DNA of 8,308 bases, from positions 1-8,308 of the forward strand of contig JAGRMK010000164.1 in NCBI GenBank assembly GCA_020441345.1, given 5' to 3'. A program made the position numbers and the translations under genes. This DNA comes from Paracoccaceae bacterium (GTDB lineage: Bacteria; Pseudomonadota; Alphaproteobacteria; Rhodobacterales; Rhodobacteraceae). Positions 6,250 through 8,308 of this stretch are shown one piece after another (within the stretch, counting starts at the first letter, position 1; every line of letters begins with the position of its first letter). The notes beneath the pieces are model-generated. The model was not told the origin of the DNA. It saw only the letters and a list, made by a program, of their open reading frames with translations, and made no database searches.

Positions 6250-6306
6250 TTGCAATTTGCAAATGCACGCAGGGGTTGATCTCAATGTGCGTTGCATTTT
6301 GCAAAA
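6250..6306. promoter_or_regulatory. Two helically phased TTGCA/TGCAAA composite sites
   Basis: Site A, TTGCAATTTGCAAA (6250-6263), and site B, TTGCATTTTGCAAAA (6292-6306), share the pattern TTGCA-(2-3)-TTGCAAA. Their starts are exactly 42 bp apart, four turns of the helix. Each contains the perfect palindrome TTTGCAAA (6256-6263; 6298-6305). The half-site resembles TTTGCAAA motifs described for RamB and the ScfR-type regulator PccR of Rhodobacter sphaeroides, but the spacing within a site differs. The position suits control of qor, of the XRE gene, or of both. Confidence 0.45.
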
Positions 6307-6341
6307 CACGTCTTGATGGTATTGCGGGTTCATGTTTACAT

Positions 6342-6425
6342 CCAAGGGTAAGGTCGCGCCGGGCGCTCAGGATGCCGCAAGGTCAATGCGCCGCGACCCT
6401 GCCCAAACGGTCCCCGTTCCCTTGG
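6342..6425 (+). ncRNA. Candidate structured RNA or leader, three-way junction fold
   Basis: Three perfect pairings nest without conflict. P1 is CCAAGGG/CCCTTGG (6342-6348/6419-6425). P2 is GGTCGCG/CGCGACC (6352-6358/6392-6398). P3 is AACGG/CCGTT (6406-6410/6414-6418), directly abutting P1. P2 encloses GCGC/GCGC (6363-6366/6388-6391) and a small hairpin with a GCAA loop of the GNRA type (6377-6380). The arrangement resembles a riboswitch or sRNA, but no known class was recognised and the strand is a guess, since inverted repeats read both ways. It could be part of a long leader of the XRE gene. Confidence 0.3.
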
Positions 6426-6498
6426 CGCGCGGATGGTTCATGGTTCGCAAGCACGGTTTCTTGATGGGGCGGCAGGTTTTTTCGGGGGCGGTGAAGAT

Positions 6499-6515
6499 TT
6501 GGCACGGTTTGTGCT
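6499..6515 (+). promoter_or_regulatory. Candidate sigma-54 (RpoN) promoter of the XRE gene
   Basis: TTGGCACG (6499-6506), four bases, then GTGCT (6511-6515) matches the sigma-54 consensus TGGCACG-N4-TTGCW at all but one informative base. The invariant GG (6501-6502) and GC (6513-6514) are exactly 10 bp apart. Transcription would start near 6525, about 70 nt before the XRE GTG. The element also forms a small GCAC/GTGC hairpin, a possible alternative reason for the sequence. Confidence 0.4.
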
Positions 6516-6596
6516 TGAAGGGGTTTGAGGGAGACTGTGAACCGCACCGCCCCTTGAAGGAGAACGGCGCGGGAACCTGGCAATAGGAGCGTAAGC

Positions 6597-6956
6597 GTGA
6601 AACACCCCGTAGATGTGCATGTCGGCAAACGGATCCGGCACCGCCGCTGGATGGTCGGAATGACACAGCAACAACTGGCGGATTCGGTCGGGATCAAGTT
6701 CCAGCAGATCCAGAAGTATGAAACCGGCATGAATCGCGTCAGCGCATCGCGGCTTTGGGACATTGCGCGCACGCTTGGCGTGTCGATCAGCTTCTTCTTC
6801 GAAGGGCTCGGCGCCGAGAGCACGGAAACCGCTGTCGAAACCGACATCCTTGCCAACAAGGAAGCGATGGAACTGGTGCGCGCCTATTACGCGATCCCCG
6901 AGGCGCAGCGAAAGCGCCTGTTTGATCTGGCGCGCGTTCTGTCGGACGCGGCCTGA
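6597..6956 (+). CDS. XRE-family helix-turn-helix regulator, PraR/PhrR-like
   Basis: The 119-residue product has one XRE/Cro-type DNA-binding domain (about 8-66): VHVGKRIRHRRWMVGMTQQQ, then LADSVGIKFQQIQKYETGMN and RVSASRLWDIARTLGVSISF. A C-terminal helical tail follows (85-117) with no enzymatic or metal-binding motif. The domain closely resembles, from memory, rhizobial PraR and PhrR, which repress genes for biofilm formation, nitrogen fixation or stress response. The function here is inference. The start is a GTG at 6597, fixed by AGGAG (6585-6589) with 7 nt spacing. It may be transcribed from the sigma-54-like element at 6499-6515, and transcription ends at the hairpin 7016-7044. The short tail rules out the ScfR/RamB type that binds TTTGCAAA motifs. 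Confidence 0.93.
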   Translation: MKHPVDVHVGKRIRHRRWMVGMTQQQLADSVGIKFQQIQKYETGMNRVSASRLWDIARTLGVSISFFFEGLGAESTETAVETDILANKEAMELVRAYYAIPEAQRKRLFDLARVLSDAA

Positions 6957-6981
6957 CCAGCCGATCGCGCGGCACCCCCTC

Positions 6982-7010
6982 TTGTCGGGGTTCCGCCGCC
7001 TGCTTACAAG
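6982..7010 (+). promoter_or_regulatory. Possible promoter for hisN
   Basis: TTGTCG (6982-6987) and TACAAG (7005-7010) are 17 bp apart, with four of six -10 bases matching. Transcription would start near 7017, at the foot of the terminator-like hairpin, which would then be the first structure in the hisN transcript. The call is weak on sequence alone. Confidence 0.25.
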
Positions 7011-7015
7011 GATCG

Positions 7016-7044
7016 GGCCTGCACATCTGGTGCGGGCCTTTTTT
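7016..7044 (+). terminator. Rho-independent terminator abutting the hisN ribosome binding site
   Basis: GGCCTGCAC (7016-7024) pairs with GTGCGGGCC (7030-7038) as a 9-bp stem (one T-G wobble) with loop ATCTG, followed by six T residues (7039-7044). It ends transcription of the XRE gene. It finishes only five bases before the hisN ribosome binding site, so any transcript reaching hisN must pass through it. See the findings. Confidence 0.8.
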
Positions 7045-7049
7045 CATGC

Positions 7050-7054
7050 AGGAG
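7050..7054 (+). promoter_or_regulatory. Ribosome binding site that fixes the hisN start
   Basis: AGGAG lies 6 nt before the ATG at 7061. The alternative in-frame ATG at 7046 precedes this site and has only the T run of the terminator upstream, so it cannot be the start. Confidence 0.85.
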
Positions 7055-7060
7055 CCCGTC

Positions 7061-7867
7061 ATGCCACGCGCCGCGTTCTCGCCCAGGGAAGCCGATGAAC
7101 TCTGGCATTGCGCGCAGGCTCTGGCCGATGCCGCACGGCCCGTCACGCTGGCCTCATTCCGCAGCGCGACGTTGCAGGCCGACAACAAGGATGCGGGCGG
7201 CTTCGATCCGGTCACCGTGGCAGATCGGGGGGCCGAGGCGGCGATTCGCGCCGAACTGGCCCGCCTGCGCCCCCAGGACGCCATTCTGGGCGAAGAACAC
7301 GGCACCAGCAGCGGCACCAGCGGTCTGACCTGGGTGATCGACCCGATCGACGGCACCCGGGCCTTTCTGGCGGGCACGCCAACCTGGGGAGTTCTGATTG
7401 GCCTCGCCGACCGGGACGGGGCGGTCCTGGGCATCATCGACCAGCCGTTCATCGGCGAACGGTTCCGCGGCGGGTTGGGCGTGGCCGAGGTCACAGGGCC
7501 CCATGGCGTGCATCCCTTGCGCACCCGCGCGGCGCGACCCCTGAACGAGGCGATCGTCTTTACCACTTTTCCCGAGGTCGGCACGCCAGACGACCGCGCC
7601 GCGTTCGAGCGCGTGTCGGCGCGGGCCCGGCTGACACGCTACGGAATGGATTGCTATGCTTATGCCCTGGTCGCAGCGGGGCAGATCGATCTGGTGATCG
7701 AGGCCGGGTTGCAAAGTTACGACATCATGGCCCCGATCGCGGTGATCGAGGCGGCGGGTGGGCTTGTCACCGACTGGCGGGGCGGACCCGCACATCAAGG
7801 CGGGCGGGTGATCGCGGCGGCGACCCCGCAGATCCACGCCGAGGCGCTGGCGCTGCTCAACGGGTAG
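7061..7867 (+). CDS. hisN: Histidinol-phosphatase, inositol-monophosphatase family (HisN type)
   Basis: The enzyme removes phosphate from L-histidinol phosphate, the penultimate step of histidine synthesis, in the cytosol and with magnesium. The 268-residue product has the family's metal-binding motifs: GEE (77-79), DPIDGT (94-99, in WVIDPIDGTRAFLAG), and D221 in YDIMAPIAVIEAAGG (220-234), where tyrosine replaces the usual tryptophan of the WD motif. IIDQPFIGERF (125-135) and DCYAYALVAAGQIDLVIEAG (197-216) are features I associate with the HisN subgroup rather than true inositol monophosphatases or CysQ. The ATG at 7061 is chosen over 7046 because AGGAG (7050-7054) lies between them. Other his genes are not in the window. 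Other substrates, such as inositol phosphate, cannot be excluded. Confidence 0.9.
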   Translation: MPRAAFSPREADELWHCAQALADAARPVTLASFRSATLQADNKDAGGFDPVTVADRGAEAAIRAELARLRPQDAILGEEHGTSSGTSGLTWVIDPIDGTRAFLAGTPTWGVLIGLADRDGAVLGIIDQPFIGERFRGGLGVAEVTGPHGVHPLRTRAARPLNEAIVFTTFPEVGTPDDRAAFERVSARARLTRYGMDCYAYALVAAGQIDLVIEAGLQSYDIMAPIAVIEAAGGLVTDWRGGPAHQGGRVIAAATPQIHAEALALLNG

Positions 7868-7914
7868 ACCGGGCGGCCGCCGGGGCGGTCGGCGGCGGAT
7901 TGTGGTCTGGTCGG

Positions 7915-7960
7915 GGCGGTGCTTGGGCCCATCGAGGCCCCGCGCACCGCCGGGGGTTTT
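7915..7960 (+). terminator. Long hairpin downstream of hisN, probable terminator
   Basis: GGCGGTGC (7915-7922) pairs with GCACCGCC (7944-7951). Inside, GGGCC (7925-7929) pairs with GGCCC (7936-7940) around a six-base loop. Together this is 13 bp with a small internal loop, followed by GGGG and TTTT (7957-7960). A smaller GCCGCC/GGCGGC hairpin (7876-7881/7891-7896) lies closer to the stop codon. The T run is short and displaced, so efficiency is uncertain. Confidence 0.5.
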
Positions 7961-8017
7961 GCACCCCCACGCGCCTTCGGCGCTCCCCGGCAGGATATTT
8001 TCAGAGCAAAGACGGGA
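7950..8017. repeat. GC hairpins plus GGATATTT intergenic repeat, copy 2
   Basis: CCGGGG (7950-7955) can pair with CCCCGG (7985-7990). Alternatively GGGGG (7952-7956) pairs with CCCCC (7964-7968). Within the outer arms GCGCC-TTC-GGCGC (7971-7983) forms another hairpin. Directly after comes CAGGATATTTTCAGAGCAAA (7991-8010), the block shared with the first bases of the window. The element fills the space between the converging hisN and guanine deaminase genes and probably serves as their shared terminator region. Confidence 0.45.
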
Positions 8018-8308
8018 TCAGCGCGCGTTTGCGGCGCGGATCGGTTTGCCGTTGATCCAGGCGGCGTGGATCGCCCGGTCATCGCCCAGCATGATCGTCG
8101 GGAACAGCGCATCCCATAGGTCGCGGGCGCGTGCGGCGCGTTGCGCGATCACCGGGGTCGAGGCGAGGTCAACCACGATCAGATCGGCTTCGGCGCCTGG
8201 CGTGAGCGTGCCGATCGTGCCGCCCAGCCCGAGCGCGCGCGCCGAGCCTTCGGTCGCCAGCCACCACAGTTGCGACGGGTGCAGCGCGGTGCCGCGCAGT
8301 TGCGACAC
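8018..8308 (-). CDS. guaD: Guanine deaminase, C-terminal part (runs off the window)
   Basis: This is the last 96 codons of an amidohydrolase-superfamily enzyme whose start lies beyond 8308. The fragment has LATEGSARALGLGGTIGTL, then TPGAEADLIVVDL and FPTIMLGDDRAIHAAWINGK. The last two are characteristic of guanine deaminases (compare LGDDRSI-YVDG near the end of E. coli GuaD). They match the strand that rejoins the composite beta-sandwich domain after the metal-binding barrel. The enzyme converts guanine to xanthine in purine salvage and degradation. The metal ligands (HxH and later His/Asp) are outside the window and cannot be checked. The stop codon is TGA (complement of 8018-8020). A related 8-oxoguanine or chlorohydrolase-type deaminase is the main alternative. 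Confidence 0.83.
   Translation of the reverse strand: MSQLRGTALHPSQLWWLATEGSARALGLGGTIGTLTPGAEADLIVVDLASTPVIAQRAARARDLWDALFPTIMLGDDRAIHAAWINGKPIRAANAR

Larger units (their letters stand above)
6164..6596. other. 433-bp gene-free divergent region with layered regulatory structure
   Basis: No convincing gene lies here. From left to right it contains the qor ribosome binding site (6170-6173, minus), two TTGCA/TTTGCAAA composite sites (6250-6306), and a weak plus-strand promoter-like pair TTGATG/TTACAT (6313-6341, 17 bp apart). Next come nested inverted repeats (6342-6425), a near-repeat GCACGGTTT (6451-6459 and 6502-6510), and a sigma-54-like promoter (6499-6515). A 9-bp long-range inverted repeat GGGGCGGTG/CACCGCCCC (6485-6493/6545-6553) surrounds the last of these, and the XRE ribosome binding site AGGAG (6585-6589) ends the region. 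For a spacer this is long and unusually rich in paired elements. Confidence 0.6.

Noticed and set aside
6164..6304. 47-codon upstream extension of the quinone oxidoreductase gene
   Set aside because: The ATG at 6163 has a good GGAG at 6 nt and gives the standard family N-terminus. The extension overlaps the TTGCA operator-like sites.
6449..6465. Second sigma-54-like site at the upstream GCACGGTTT copy
   Set aside because: It lacks the GG at -24 in proper form and the GC at -12; only the central GCACGGTTT is shared.
6332..6586. 84-codon open frame in the leader of the XRE gene, ending in the ribosome binding site (TAGGAG)
   Set aside because: No convincing ribosome binding site, mixed codon use unlike the neighbouring genes, no recognisable domain, and it coincides with inverted repeats. 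A translated leader peptide is not fully excluded.
7108..8055. 315-codon open frame overlapping hisN in another frame
   Set aside because: Arg/Gly/Asp-rich shadow frame. The hisN frame carries all catalytic motifs, and this frame also runs through the terminator hairpins.
1..8308. Mobile elements, CRISPR arrays, toxin-antitoxin or defence genes
   Set aside because: No transposase, integrase, regularly spaced repeats, target-site duplications or defence domains were found. The XRE gene has no toxin-like partner next to it.

Overview
The window looks like ordinary chromosomal DNA from a high-GC alphaproteobacterium, most likely a member of the Rhodobacteraceae (Rhodobacter, Paracoccus or Roseobacter type). 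This rests on the form of the type-A RNase P RNA, a cysteine-free 55-residue L33, a small DUF1127 protein, a PraR/PhrR-like XRE regulator, and a GGATATTT-containing intergenic repeat. No insertion sequence, phage gene, CRISPR array, tRNA or rRNA was seen.

Layout. Positions 1-480 hold rnpB and its promoter. Positions 480-2153 hold a polyisoprenyl-phosphate hexose-1-phosphate transferase (WcaJ/ExoY type). Positions 2154-2480 hold rpmG (L33) with a strong terminator. Positions 2480-2900 hold a small DUF4342 membrane protein behind a 19-bp palindrome. A bidirectional terminator at 2937-2975 separates it from a convergent pair on the minus strand: a DUF1127 gene (4135 to 3905) followed by a Bax-inhibitor-1/YccA family membrane protein (3791 to 2988) with its own promoter. 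A LysR regulator (4267-5154, plus) is divergent from the DUF1127 gene, and the 131-bp gap between them holds two inverted repeats built on the same half-site. An NADPH:quinone oxidoreductase-like MDR enzyme (6163 to 5198, minus) converges on the LysR gene. Then comes a 433-bp gene-free stretch, a PraR-like XRE regulator (6597-6956), a HisN-type histidinol-phosphatase (7061-7867), a hairpin-rich convergent spacer, and the C-terminal third or less of a guanine deaminase (minus, running off the window at 8308).

How the genes relate. There is no single pathway here. The genes are mostly single-gene transcription units with their own promoters and terminators. Likely functional pairings are LysR with DUF1127 (divergent, shared operators), and possibly XRE with hisN (tandem, separated by a terminator that abuts the hisN ribosome binding site).

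The least explained DNA is 6164-6596. It holds two TTGCA/TTTGCAAA composite sites exactly 42 bp apart, a nested set of inverted repeats that folds as a three-way junction (6342-6425), and a near-consensus sigma-54 promoter (6499-6515) in front of the XRE gene. I did not find a clearly new multi-gene system. That leader region is the best candidate for something undescribed.
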